Part shown: positions 8,359 through 14,824 of the stretch, piece by piece
Layout: every line of letters begins with the position of its first letter
How positions within the stretch are numbered: position 1 is the first letter of the stretch
Source of the DNA: Synechococcus sp. BSA11S
GTDB lineage: Bacteria; Cyanobacteriota; Cyanobacteriia; PCC-6307; Cyanobiaceae
Assembly (NCBI RefSeq): GCF_014224355.1
Contig: NZ_VNWP01000001.1
Span: 1-64,000 of the forward strand
Reading direction: 5' to 3'
Length of the DNA stretch: 64,000 nt
The notes under the pieces: model-generated
Told to the model about the DNA's origin: nothing
What the model saw: the letters and a program-made list of their open reading frames with translations, nothing else
Databases searched by the model: none
Program-made: the position numbers and the translations under genes

Positions 8359-8643
8359 ATGCTCGTGCCACCTGGCGAGGTGCTGCTGGAGGAGTTCCTG
8401 CGGCCCATGGGAATCAGCCAGTACCGATTGGCGCTGGCGATCGGTGTGCCGGAGAGCCGCATCAACGCGATCGTGAAGGGCAAACGGGCCATCACTGCCG
8501 ACACCGATCTGCGCCTGTGCCGTTTCTTCGGCCTGAGCGAGGGCTTCTGGCTGCGGATGCAAGGGAGCCACGATCTGAAGCTGGCAAAGCAGGCCCTGGA
8601 AAGCGTGCTGCCGACGATCGAGCCAATCCAGTCAATGGCGTGA
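8359..8643 (+). CDS. higA: HigA-type antitoxin (XRE family)
   Basis: The protein has 94 residues and starts at ATG 8359. PPGEVLLEEFLRPMGISQYR leads into a helix-turn-helix (LALAIGVPESRINAIVKGKR), then TADTDLRLCRFFGLSEGFWL, the standard HigA pattern. It appears intact. The toxin upstream is truncated. HigA would bind the promoter of the pair, but that promoter region seems to have been replaced. Its last 12 bases overlap the end of repeat copy 3 on the other strand. Confidence 0.85.
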   Translation: MLVPPGEVLLEEFLRPMGISQYRLALAIGVPESRINAIVKGKRAITADTDLRLCRFFGLSEGFWLRMQGSHDLKLAKQALESVLPTIEPIQSMA

Positions 8644-8931
8644 GGAGGGCTTGCGGTTCAGTGCCAGCAGCTGGTCGCGCTCGGCGTCGCTCAACTCCTC
8701 ACCGCCCACCAGGGCGTAGGTGCCCTTCTCGCAGCGGGTGATGCCGTTGAAGGTGAACCTTGCCCACCGTGCGCTCCCCAGGATCCGGCGGGCCACGTCC
8801 TGCGCCGGGGCCGGGCTGCGGCGGCCCAGGAGTTCCATGAGCATCAGTGGTAGGTCGATGGGGCTCATGCGCATGCGTTCGACGATGTACTGCCGCAGCC
8901 GCTGGTAGGTGGCGGAGGGGGGCGGGGGCAT
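8632..8931 (-). pseudogene. HNH-HIT repeat, copy 3 (N-terminal part only)
   Basis: ATG 8931 opens a 99-residue frame that matches copy 1: MPPPPSATYQRLRQYIVERM, PLMLMELLGRRSPAPAQDVA, then RCEKGTYALVGGEELSDAER. The EDVTQIEYYTERVKR stretch is deleted and the whole HNH core and HIT domain are absent. The open frame could still be translated as a short truncated protein. It converges on higA and its 5' flank leads toward hicBA; this flank shares about 50 bases with that of copy 8. Confidence 0.7.
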
Positions 8932-9142
8932 GGGGGATGCTGGCGGCTCCCGGGCGTCCGAGCCAGGTTTGGGTTTGGGCGGCCCGTCAGGCCATTGCCG
9001 CTGGGGGGATCTCCTCCGGCGTGGGCGCGCCGTGGCTGCAGCCAACCCTGCACCAGGCGTGGCTGTGCCGCCCCAGTCCGTTGGCCCGGCCAGAGGCAGC
9101 ATCCCCCCCACCACTGCAAGACTGGTGCTATCGGAGGGCGCC

Positions 9143-9349
9143 ATGCAGGAAATCCTTTTCGTGGTCGAGGAAGCGGAGGACGGCTCCTACCGGGCCAGTG
9201 CCGCCGGCGCCGCCATCCATGCGGAAGCCGACACGCTGGAGGACCTCCACCGGGAGATTCGCGACGCCGTCGTCTGCCATTTCGATCCCGGCGAGGCGCC
9301 GCCCCTGATCCGCCTCCATCACGTCAGACAGGAACTGCTGGCCCTGTGA
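9143..9349 (+). CDS. hicB: HicB-like antitoxin, short form
   Basis: The protein has 68 residues. The start is ATG 9143, with GGAGGG nine bases upstream. MQEILFVVEEAEDGSYRASA gives the partial RNase-H-like HicB fold, followed by EADTLEDLHREIRDAVVCHF. It lacks a separate DNA-binding domain, as in the DUF1902-like short HicB group. It overlaps the HicA start by GTGA. It would bind and block HicA. Confidence 0.8.
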   Translation: MQEILFVVEEAEDGSYRASAAGAAIHAEADTLEDLHREIRDAVVCHFDPGEAPPLIRLHHVRQELLAL

Positions 9350-9591
9350 GGATTCCGCGGGACGTCAACGGCCAGCTCCTGGCCGAGCGTCTGCGGCGCC
9401 ATGGCTACGTGCTGACGCGGCAGACAGGCAGTCACATGCGGCTGAGCCGAAGCTCTGATGGCCAGCATCAGCACCTCACGATTCCTGCCCACAAGCCTCT
9501 CAGGGTCGGCACCTTGCGGCAGATCCTCAAGGACGTGGCCAGCCAGCTGGGCTGCTCGATCGAAGAGCTGATTGGCAGCCTTGACCTGTGA
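9346..9591 (+). CDS. hicA: HicA mRNA interferase toxin
   Basis: The protein has 81 residues from GTG 9346. The dsRBD-like HicA fold is evident: LLAERLRRHGYVLTRQTGSH with the catalytic His in GSHMRL, then HLTIPAHKPLRVGTLRQILK. HicA cleaves mRNA and tmRNA in a ribosome-independent way. The HicB-then-HicA order and overlap are typical. No lesion is visible. Confidence 0.85.
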   Translation: MRIPRDVNGQLLAERLRRHGYVLTRQTGSHMRLSRSSDGQHQHLTIPAHKPLRVGTLRQILKDVASQLGCSIEELIGSLDL

Positions 9592-9690
9592 AGACTGGGC
9601 CATGGGGCCGCTCCCTCGGACCGCAGGCTTCAGAGCCGCTGACGCCTGGTCACCACATCAGAGTGTGCCTGCCCATCGGCTTGGGGCACT

Positions 9691-9810
9691 GATGCCGTTG
9701 CCGGTGAGCACCTTGCCCACCATGCGCTCCCCAGGATCCGGCGGGCCACGTCCTGCGTTCGGCGATGGTCTCGCGCAGGCGCTGGTACGTGGCGGAGGGG
9801 GCGGGGACAT
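9691..9810 (-). repeat. HNH-HIT repeat remnant, copy 4
   Basis: Between ATG 9810 and 9691 the minus strand keeps the start block, a broken ERM segment, the ARRIL block and MVGKVLTGNGIS, with internal deletions and frame changes. The upstream flank (GGTGACGGGGGTGGCACTGG) is the same as at copies 0, 2 and 7. It sits 75 bases before the DUF6883 gene. Bases 9592-9690 hold nothing recognisable. Confidence 0.65.
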
Positions 9811-9884
9811 GGCTTGATGCTGGCGGGGGGTGACGGGGGTGGCACTGGTGGAGGAGAAGCCCCGGCGATCACCCTGGCCCACGA

Positions 9885-10214
9885 ATGCTCCCCCATGCAG
9901 ACCACGCACTCGATGACGACGCCAAGATCTGCGACTACCTGCTTTCTGACACGCATCCCGTCGGTCGCTTCAAGGCCAGGGTATTTCGTTCCCTCGGCTA
10001 CACCGCTGAATCCTGGATACGACTTCGTGATGATCTGCTCCACCATGGGCAGTCTGGGTCGGTTAAGCAGATCGAGATGAGCGCCTATGGGATGAAAGTT
10101 GTCATCAGTGCTACTTTGAAAGGCCCCAACGGAGCATCCAGACCATTCAGAACGGTCTGGCTGATCCCCGATCATTCCAGTCAGCCAAGGCTCGTCACCG
10201 CATTTCCGGAGTAA
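9885..10214 (+). CDS. DUF6883-domain protein (toxin-like partner)
   Basis: The protein has 109 residues from ATG 9885. The pattern LPHADHALDDDAKICDYLL, HPVGRFKARVFRSLGY, then YGMKVVISATLKGPNGASR and VTAFPE fits DUF6883, a domain seen alone and at the C-terminus of polymorphic toxins. It is followed after 3 bases by a DUF4926 gene, a pairing that recurs in bacteria. By position in this array it behaves as a TA-like pair. Its activity is unknown. Confidence 0.65.
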   Translation: MLPHADHALDDDAKICDYLLSDTHPVGRFKARVFRSLGYTAESWIRLRDDLLHHGQSGSVKQIEMSAYGMKVVISATLKGPNGASRPFRTVWLIPDHSSQPRLVTAFPE

Positions 10215-10217
10215 GTC

Positions 10218-10451
10218 ATGTTCGTCTTGCACCAGACAGTTGCTCTCACCCACGACATACCTGATGCTGGTCTGCAGTTGGGGGATCTCGGTGCTGTCGT
10301 CGCTATTCACGATCCTGAAAATGTCGAGGTTGAGTTTGTCGCCGCATCGGGACGCACCCAATCGCTGTTGACGCTTTCAATCAGCAGCCTCCGAGCGATT
10401 GGTGATCAGGATCTGATCGCCGTCTGCTCACTGGCCACTGCCAGGCATTGA
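10218..10451 (+). CDS. DUF4926-domain protein (partner of DUF6883)
   Basis: The protein has 77 residues from ATG 10218. LTHDIPDAGLQLGDLGAVVA and EVEFVAASGRTQSLLTLS fit DUF4926, a small SH3-like beta-barrel. It is predicted to be the antitoxin or immunity partner of the preceding DUF6883 protein, because the two are adjacent, co-directional and almost touching. The function is inferred only from pairing. Confidence 0.65.
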   Translation: MFVLHQTVALTHDIPDAGLQLGDLGAVVAIHDPENVEVEFVAASGRTQSLLTLSISSLRAIGDQDLIAVCSLATARH

Positions 10452-10496
10452 GTTTCGGATGTGCTCAGCGATCCCAACCCTCCGCCCGGTGATGAG

Positions 10497-10735
10497 CTCC
10501 AACGCGCAGAACACACAGTCCGCCTCGCTTGGCATCGCTTGCCGGCATTGCAGCGGAAGCAGAGGGCCTGCAGGTTGCTGATGGCGTTGGAGCTGCCCTG
10601 ATTTTTGGGGATGATGTGGTCCACCTCCAGGGCCCGCTGGTGCTCATGCGCCCCGCAGCACTCGCAGCGGCCTCTGGCGCGAGTGAGCCCCGGTAGTTGA
10701 TCGAGCCGCTGATCGCCGTGCGGTGGCGGGGGCAT
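10497..10735 (-). pseudogene. HNH-HIT repeat, copy 5 (HNH core only)
   Basis: From ATG 10735 the minus strand reads MPPPP and jumps directly to the ISGSI segment, then the HNH core RCECCGAHEHQRALEVDHII and LCFRCNAGKR, then a fragment of the CVFCALE block. The N-terminal ~120 residues and nearly all of HIT are deleted. Frames change at the joins. It abuts the DUF4926 gene and lies 71 bases before the next MNT gene. Confidence 0.7.
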
Positions 10736-10805
10736 GGAGGCATCCTGGCGGGGTGTGATGGGAGTGGCATTGGTACGTTGCCCACAGGGCCAGCACAATG
10801 GACCC

Positions 10806-11123
10806 ATGATCCGGACAGCACCGTTATCCCCTCTCACGGCCGAAGAGGTGCTCAACGGCCTCCGTCAGCGCCAGCCGGACTGGCATCGCCGTTTCCATGT
10901 GGTGGAGCTTGGCCTGTTCGGCTCCGTTGCCCGCGGCGATGCCCGCCCAGACAGCGATCTCGATGTCTGGGTCCAGCTTGACCCGCTCACGCCCTACGCC
11001 CTGGTGCACTTGAAACAGGAGCTGGAAGAGCTGATGCAGTGCCCCGTCGATCTGGTGCGCCTGCGGGATCGCATGGCCCCAACCCTCCGAAAGGGAATTG
11101 AGCAGGAGGGGCTCACGGCGTGA
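10806..11123 (+). CDS. MNT-type nucleotidyltransferase antitoxin
   Basis: The protein has 105 residues from ATG 10806. ELGLFGSVARGDARPDSDLD gives the GS-x10-D-x-D active site, and PVDLVRLRDRMAPTLRKGI the C-terminal acidic strand. It overlaps the HEPN gene by GTGA. MNT proteins inactivate HEPN RNases by adding AMP to a Tyr. The gene is intact, while its partner carries a stop codon. Confidence 0.85.
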   Translation: MIRTAPLSPLTAEEVLNGLRQRQPDWHRRFHVVELGLFGSVARGDARPDSDLDVWVQLDPLTPYALVHLKQELEELMQCPVDLVRLRDRMAPTLRKGIEQEGLTA

Positions 11124-11479
11124 CTGAGGACCAGAGGGATGTCCTGCTGAGCCTCCTGAGCGCACTCAAGCGTGCCCAGCGCAAATCCCAGTCTCTGATT
11201 GCCAGTCCTGAGTTATTGGATCAGGAGGAAGGTGAAGATGCTCTGGATGTGATCTGTATGTAGTTCCTCGCAGCCGGTGAATCTCTGAAGCGTTTGGAGC
11301 GTCTGTATCCTGGCCTCTTGCAGAATCGTTATCCCCATATCGACTGGAAAGGAGCAATGGGGTTTCGCGGTGTCATCGCTCATCAGTATTTTGATCTTGA
11401 TGTTGAACAAGTGCTTGTCATTTGTGAGCAGTCCCTGCCCGGCCTGATCCTTGCGGTTCAAGACCTGTTGGAGAACTGA
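11120..11479 (+). pseudogene. HEPN (DUF86) toxin with in-frame TAG
   Basis: The frame from GTG 11120 reads DQRDVLLSLLSALKRAQRKS up to DVICM, then TAG at 11261-11263, then without any shift continues FLAAGESLKRLERLYPG and ends at 11479. The catalytic HEPN motif RGVIAH (R-x4-H) and HQYFDLD lie after the stop. A single C-to-T change (CAG to TAG) explains it. Without suppression only 47 residues are made, so the RNase is probably dead. Confidence 0.75.
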
Positions 11480-11644
11480 TGAAGCGGCGCCACGTCGCTC
11501 ATTCGCCATGGCATCCATCTCTCCAGTCCCTTTGCTCCCCTCTGACCGTTCCTACAGTGAGTCCCTCGCTGGGTGAGGTGGCGGTGGCGCCCATGGCTGA
11601 CATGCTTCACCGACCCCAGATGGGGCGCTGCCGGTGGACCCTGC

Positions 11645-11809
11645 CCTCTGCGTCGCTCAGCTCCTTGCCGCCCACCAGCGCGACGGTGCCCTTCTCGCAG
11701 CGGGTTATGTCGTTGCCGGTGAGCACCTGGCCCAGCAGGCGGATCCCAGGCCCTGCTCGGCGATGAACGCCCGCAGGCGAAGGAAGGCAGCAGAGGGGCT
11801 GGAGGCCAT
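11645..11809 (-). repeat. HNH-HIT repeat remnant, copy 6
   Basis: From ATG 11809 (MASSPSAAFLRLRAFIAE) it carries a short N-terminal segment, then a deletion, then LLGQVLTGNDITRCEKG and VALVGGKELSDAE. The start sequence differs from MPPPP copies and is shared with copy 8, so there are two sub-families. It lies 64 bases before mazE. Bases 11480-11644 show nothing I can name. Confidence 0.6.
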
Positions 11810-11841
11810 GGAGTGATGCTGGCGCTCCAGCCACCTGAGAC

Positions 11842-11861
11842 GTCTATACTTCTGTCTATAC
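11842..11861 (+). promoter_or_regulatory. Direct repeat upstream of mazE, possible operator
   Basis: GTCTATAC occurs twice (11842-11849 and 11854-11861), spaced 12 bases, ending 11 bases before the mazE ATG. TATAC also resembles a -10 element. Position and repetition suggest an autoregulatory MazE/MazEF site. Confidence 0.4.
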
Positions 11862-11872
11862 GCCTGATTTCC

Positions 11873-12133
11873 ATGGCCGCCACCCCTTCGCGCCAGGCCC
11901 TGCGCCGCTGGGGCAACAGCCTTGGCATTCGCCTGCCTGCAGCCATTGCCCGGGAGGCTCAGCTGCAGGAGGGTCAGGCCGTGGAACTCTCCGTTGTGGA
12001 GGGAGGCGTGATGATCAGGTCGGTGCAGCGACGCCTGTCTCTGGCAGAACGGCTGGCGGCCTACGAGCCCATGGCTGGCGGACCCATCGAGGCTCTGGCG
12101 TTCAGGCCGCTCGGTGCTGAGGTCATCGAGTGA
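11873..12133 (+). CDS. mazE: MazE antitoxin (AbrB/SpoVT fold)
   Basis: The protein has 86 residues from ATG 11873. RQALRRWGNSLGIRLPAAIA is the swapped-hairpin DNA-binding signature of MazE; EGQAVELSVVEGGVMIRS completes the domain. The acidic-hydrophobic tail should wrap the toxin. It overlaps mazF by GTGA. The gene is intact. Confidence 0.9.
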   Translation: MAATPSRQALRRWGNSLGIRLPAAIAREAQLQEGQAVELSVVEGGVMIRSVQRRLSLAERLAAYEPMAGGPIEALAFRPLGAEVIE

Positions 12134-12513
12134 GTCCCCGCCGAGGGATCCAGGGCTGGGTGCCCGATCGCGGCGACGTGATCTGGATCGACCACAACCC
12201 CCAGGCTGGTCGCGAGATGAAGGATCACCATCCCTTTGCCGTCTTGTCCACAGCTTCCTTCCACAGCACCGTGGGCCTGGTGGTGGGCTGCGCCATGAAG
12301 TCAGCGCCCTACAAGTGTGGTTCCACCCTTGCTGTGGACCTGGGCCCCATCCCCGATCGGCCGGACAGCCACAGCTATGTGCTGTGCCAGCAACTCAAAT
12401 CCTTCGACTGGCGCGCCAGGGGCGCTCGCCCGCATCCGATCGGGCGACTGCAGGACTCCCAGCTGGAAGAGGTGTTGGCGATTGTGGGGCAGATCCTTGG
12501 GTTTGTCGTTTGA
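12130..12513 (+). CDS. mazF: MazF-type mRNA interferase toxin
   Basis: The protein has 127 residues from GTG 12130. VPDRGDVIWIDHNPQAGREM is the conserved N-terminal strand with the catalytic Arg region; HHPFAVLSTASFHSTVGLVV and QLKSFDWRARG follow, as in MazF/PemK. It would cut mRNA at short sequences. There is no visible damage. Confidence 0.9.
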   Translation: MSPRRGIQGWVPDRGDVIWIDHNPQAGREMKDHHPFAVLSTASFHSTVGLVVGCAMKSAPYKCGSTLAVDLGPIPDRPDSHSYVLCQQLKSFDWRARGARPHPIGRLQDSQLEEVLAIVGQILGFVV

Positions 12514-12574
12514 GCCATCGGACGCCAGGTGACGCTCGATCGAAGACCTGACCGGCAGCTTTGATTTTTGAGGG

Positions 12575-12705
12575 CGTGGCTGCGCCGGCCCAGCAACTCC
12601 ACGAGCATCAGCGGTTGGTCGATGGGGCTCATGCACATCCGCTCGGCGATGTAGTCGCGGAGGGGGTGGTGAGTGGCTGGTTTGTGACGGGGTTGGCACT
12701 GGTGG
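12575..12705 (-). repeat. HNH-HIT repeat remnant, copy 7
   Basis: The minus strand retains HHPLRDYIAERMCMSPIDQP, then LMLVELLGRR, and stops before the ARRIL block. The ATG block is eroded, but the upstream flank TGACGGGGTTGGCACTGGTG is kept. It sits about 90 bases before the second DUF433 gene. Confidence 0.6.
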
Positions 12706-12795
12706 AAGAGCGACTCCGTCGCCATGGCATCCCCCCAGCCGTTTCAAGGCCGAGAGCGCTGGTGCCGCCTGGCGTGGGGATGGCCAGGGAGCACC

Positions 12796-13029
12796 ATGGG
12801 AGACCAGCTCAGCCGGATCACCCTCAATCCAGAGGTGTGTCACGGGAAACCAACGATCCGTGGGTTGCGTTATTCTGTGGAGATGCTGTTCGACCTGTTG
12901 GCCGCCGGCATGAGCGCGGCTGAGATCTTGGCCGATTATCCCGATCTCGAAGCCGCAGACATCACCGCGGCACTTCAGTACGCGGCACAACTGGCCTGTG
13001 TTCAGAGGGTTGAACTACTGCCTGCATGA
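12796..13029 (+). CDS. DUF433 antitoxin, short form
   Basis: The protein has 77 residues from ATG 12796. RITLNPEVCHGKPTIRGLRY and VEMLFDLLAAGMSAAEILAD with YPDLEAADITAALQYAA are the complete DUF433 domain. It overlaps the next toxin gene by ATGA. It would bind the PIN-like toxin and the operon DNA. Confidence 0.85.
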   Translation: MGDQLSRITLNPEVCHGKPTIRGLRYSVEMLFDLLAAGMSAAEILADYPDLEAADITAALQYAAQLACVQRVELLPA

Positions 13030-13520
13030 AGATCCTGCTGGAAGCCCAGCTGCCGCCAGCCCTCAAGGGCCAGCTGGAACCCATGGGCTGTGATGTTCTT
13101 CATACCCTTGATCTTCCCGAAGGTAATCGCAGCTCAGACAAAACAATCTCCTCCATCGCAGACCACGACGGACGCGTGGTGTTCAGCAAGGATGCTGATT
13201 TCATCCAGAGTCATCTGCTGCGCGGAATTCCCGCCAGGTTGCTGATCTTGACCACTGGGAACATCAGTGCGCTTCCCAGGATCTGGCGGGCGATGACCTG
13301 GACCGGGGTGGGGCTGTTCATGCGCCTTCCGCTCGGCGATGAACGCCCGCAGGCGAAGGAAGGCGGCAGAGGGGCTGGAGGCCATGGAGTGATGCTGGCG
13401 CCCCCGCTGGGAATCCTTCTGGCGTGGGCGCGTGGCGGCTGCAGCCAATCCGGCTCCGGGTGCTGGCGTTTTGCCCCAGCCCTCCACAAGGCTGATGACA
13501 AAAGGCACACACGAGCCTAA
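13026..13520 (+). pseudogene. DUF5615 PIN-like toxin fused out of frame into repeat copy 8
   Basis: The first ~80 residues are a good DUF5615 toxin: MKILLEAQLPPALKGQLEPM, GRVVFSKDADFIQSHLLRG, then ARLLILTTGNIS. Directly after NIS at about 13268 the sequence becomes the reverse strand of HNH-HIT repeat copy 8, so the normal last ~30 residues of the toxin are replaced by unrelated translation to 164 residues. The second residue after ILL is Glu-Ala where family members have Asp-Glu. Toxicity is doubtful. Confidence 0.75.
13268..13385 (-). repeat. HNH-HIT repeat remnant, copy 8
   Basis: From ATG 13385 (MASSPSAAFLRLRAFIAER) it runs to a degraded ARRIL block (ARQILGS) that meets the truncated DUF5615 toxin. 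The start matches copy 6, and the flank beyond the ATG (GGCGTGGGCGCG then GGCTGCAGCCAA) matches that of copy 3. It is 145 bases before the BrnT-like gene. Confidence 0.65.
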
Positions 13521-13529
13521 GGTGTTTCG

Positions 13530-13811
13530 ATGAAGCCCTTTCGCTGGAGCTCAGGCAAGAACGAGGTCCTTCAGGTTCAGCGAGGCGTTCCCTTCGAGGC
13601 CGTGGTGGTCGCTATCGAATCCGGTGATCTGCTCGACATCGTTGAGCATCCGAACCAAGCCCGATACCCAGGCCAGCGCATTCTTGTCGTTCTGATCTCC
13701 GGCTATGCCCATCTGGTGCCGTTTGCCGAGGCCGACGATCACCTCTTTCTCGAAACCATCATTCCCAGCCGCAAAGCCACCATCGCCTACCGCCCAGGAG
13801 ACCCACCATGA
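13530..13811 (+). CDS. BrnT-like toxin
   Basis: The protein has 93 residues from ATG 13530. PFRWSSGKNEVLQVQRGVPF, AIESGDLLDIVEHPNQARYP, then HLVPFAEADDHLFLETIIPS resembles BrnT (a RelE-fold RNase), although it lacks the exact DUF497 spacing. It overlaps the CopG-type antitoxin by ATGA, with the toxin first as in brnTA. No break is seen. Confidence 0.7.
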   Translation: MKPFRWSSGKNEVLQVQRGVPFEAVVVAIESGDLLDIVEHPNQARYPGQRILVVLISGYAHLVPFAEADDHLFLETIIPSRKATIAYRPGDPP

Positions 13812-14092
13812 ACACCCTTGATCACGAAGAGCAGGAGATCCTGGAGGCCTTCGAAGCGGGCACGCTCCGTTCGGTGGCCACGGCCGCCGAGCGCTCCCGC
13901 CTGGAATCCTCCGCCAGGGTCACCCAAACCAAGGATCAGCGCATCAACATTCGCCTCACCAGCGAAGATCTGGGCGCCTTGCGCGCCCGAGCCCTGCAGG
14001 AGGGGATTCCCTACCAGACCCTGATCAGCAGTGTCCTTCATAAGTATGTGAGCGGCAGACTGCTGGATCGTCCCGGAAGCGGTGGAGCTTGA
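13808..14092 (+). CDS. CopG/BrnA-type antitoxin
   Basis: The protein has 94 residues from ATG 13808. KDQRINIRLTSEDLGALRAR, followed by ALQEGIPYQTLISSVLHKYV, is the ribbon-helix-helix segment of the CopG antitoxin group that pairs with BrnT-like toxins. The acidic N-terminal half should contact the toxin. The gene is intact. Confidence 0.85.
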   Translation: MNTLDHEEQEILEAFEAGTLRSVATAAERSRLESSARVTQTKDQRINIRLTSEDLGALRARALQEGIPYQTLISSVLHKYVSGRLLDRPGSGGA

Positions 14093-14300
14093 CGGTTGCG
14101 GGCGGCCTGAGGGGTAGGAGAGGTTTGATCTCGATGCCGGCCTCCTGCACGAGCAACAGCAAGCGGGAGATGTCGTGCGTCGAGGGTGGCGTGCTGCCGA
14201 GGTGGTGCAGCCAGGCCCACTGCTTCTCTTCGAGAAGGCTTCGCCTACGCAGAAGCCTTCGGCCACAAGGTCTTCTCCAGACACTGCAGCGCTTCAGGCC
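14050..14300 (-). pseudogene. HEPN-like toxin remnant with stop and frameshift
   Basis: In minus-strand frames I read EALQCLEKTLWPKASA, a stop, then in another frame WLHHLGSTPPSTHDISRLLL and VQEAGIEIKPLLPL. These match the helix pair and THDL motif of HEPN proteins. An 8-bp inverted repeat (14234-14241 with 14253-14260) sits at the break. Its end runs antisense into the CopG gene. It is far too damaged to work. Confidence 0.4.
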
Positions 14301-14438
14301 TGGCCATCGAGCAGAACGCCCTCGCGCATGGCCTCGACCATCAGGTCGACAGACAGATTCGGTTGGGCCACGTCACCCCACAGGTCAGCGGGCAATGCAA
14401 AGCGGTCGCGTTGTGCCAGCCAGGCCTGTCACCTTGCC
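14294..14438 (-). pseudogene. MNT-like C-terminal remnant
   Basis: The minus-strand frame ending at 14294 reads LSVDLMVEAMREGVLLDGQA, the usual tail of MNT nucleotidyltransferases. The GSx10DxD part is missing. It lies directly before the HEPN remnant, so together they are the trace of a third MNT/HEPN pair. Confidence 0.35.
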
Positions 14439-14444
14439 GGCGGA

Positions 14445-14720
14445 TCAGAAAATTCCCAGGGTCTTTTTCTTGCAGTAGCCCGCCCCGATGTTCATCCATC
14501 CCGAATCACAGGGCTTTCCGTAGGTGGGCTTCACTTCGTAATAGATGGGCGAATTGCAATGCTGCTTCAGGTCATTCACATAACCAAGCGGACACTGGTC
14601 ATATCCCGGCAGTTTGGGAATCCGCTTCTGAGCCTGTGCTGGGCCAGGGCTCAGCACAGGCAGGGCAAGGAGTACGGCGGACAGAGCGAGGGGACGAGTG
14701 CGCACCGGACGAGCAATCAA
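14445..14720 (-). CDS. Small secreted cysteine-containing protein, cyanobacterial type
   Basis: The protein has 91 residues. I chose TTG 14720, which has AAGG about 9 bases upstream; GTG 14705 is an alternative. A signal peptide is plain (LALSAVLLALPVL ending AQA), followed by a mature part with four Cys (QCPLGYV, QHCNSP, KPCDSGW, GYCKKK). I recall similar short proteins in marine Synechococcus. It is probably periplasmic or external with two disulfides; function unknown. Confidence 0.6.
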   Translation of the reverse strand: MIARPVRTRPLALSAVLLALPVLSPGPAQAQKRIPKLPGYDQCPLGYVNDLKQHCNSPIYYEVKPTYGKPCDSGWMNIGAGYCKKKTLGIF

Positions 14721-14824
14721 GGGATCAAACCTTAGGAGTATCTCGCCGGAAGCTCCGATCTCGTCAGTGACAAAGACTGCACAGGCGCCAGCCAGCAGCC
14801 CGAAGCGGCCGCGATGATGGGCCC

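Noticed and set aside
4604-13811. Possibility that the TA array is a chromosomal integron
   Set aside because: The units resemble cassettes, but the common sequence is a protein-gene remnant rather than short attC sites, and no integron integrase is in the window.
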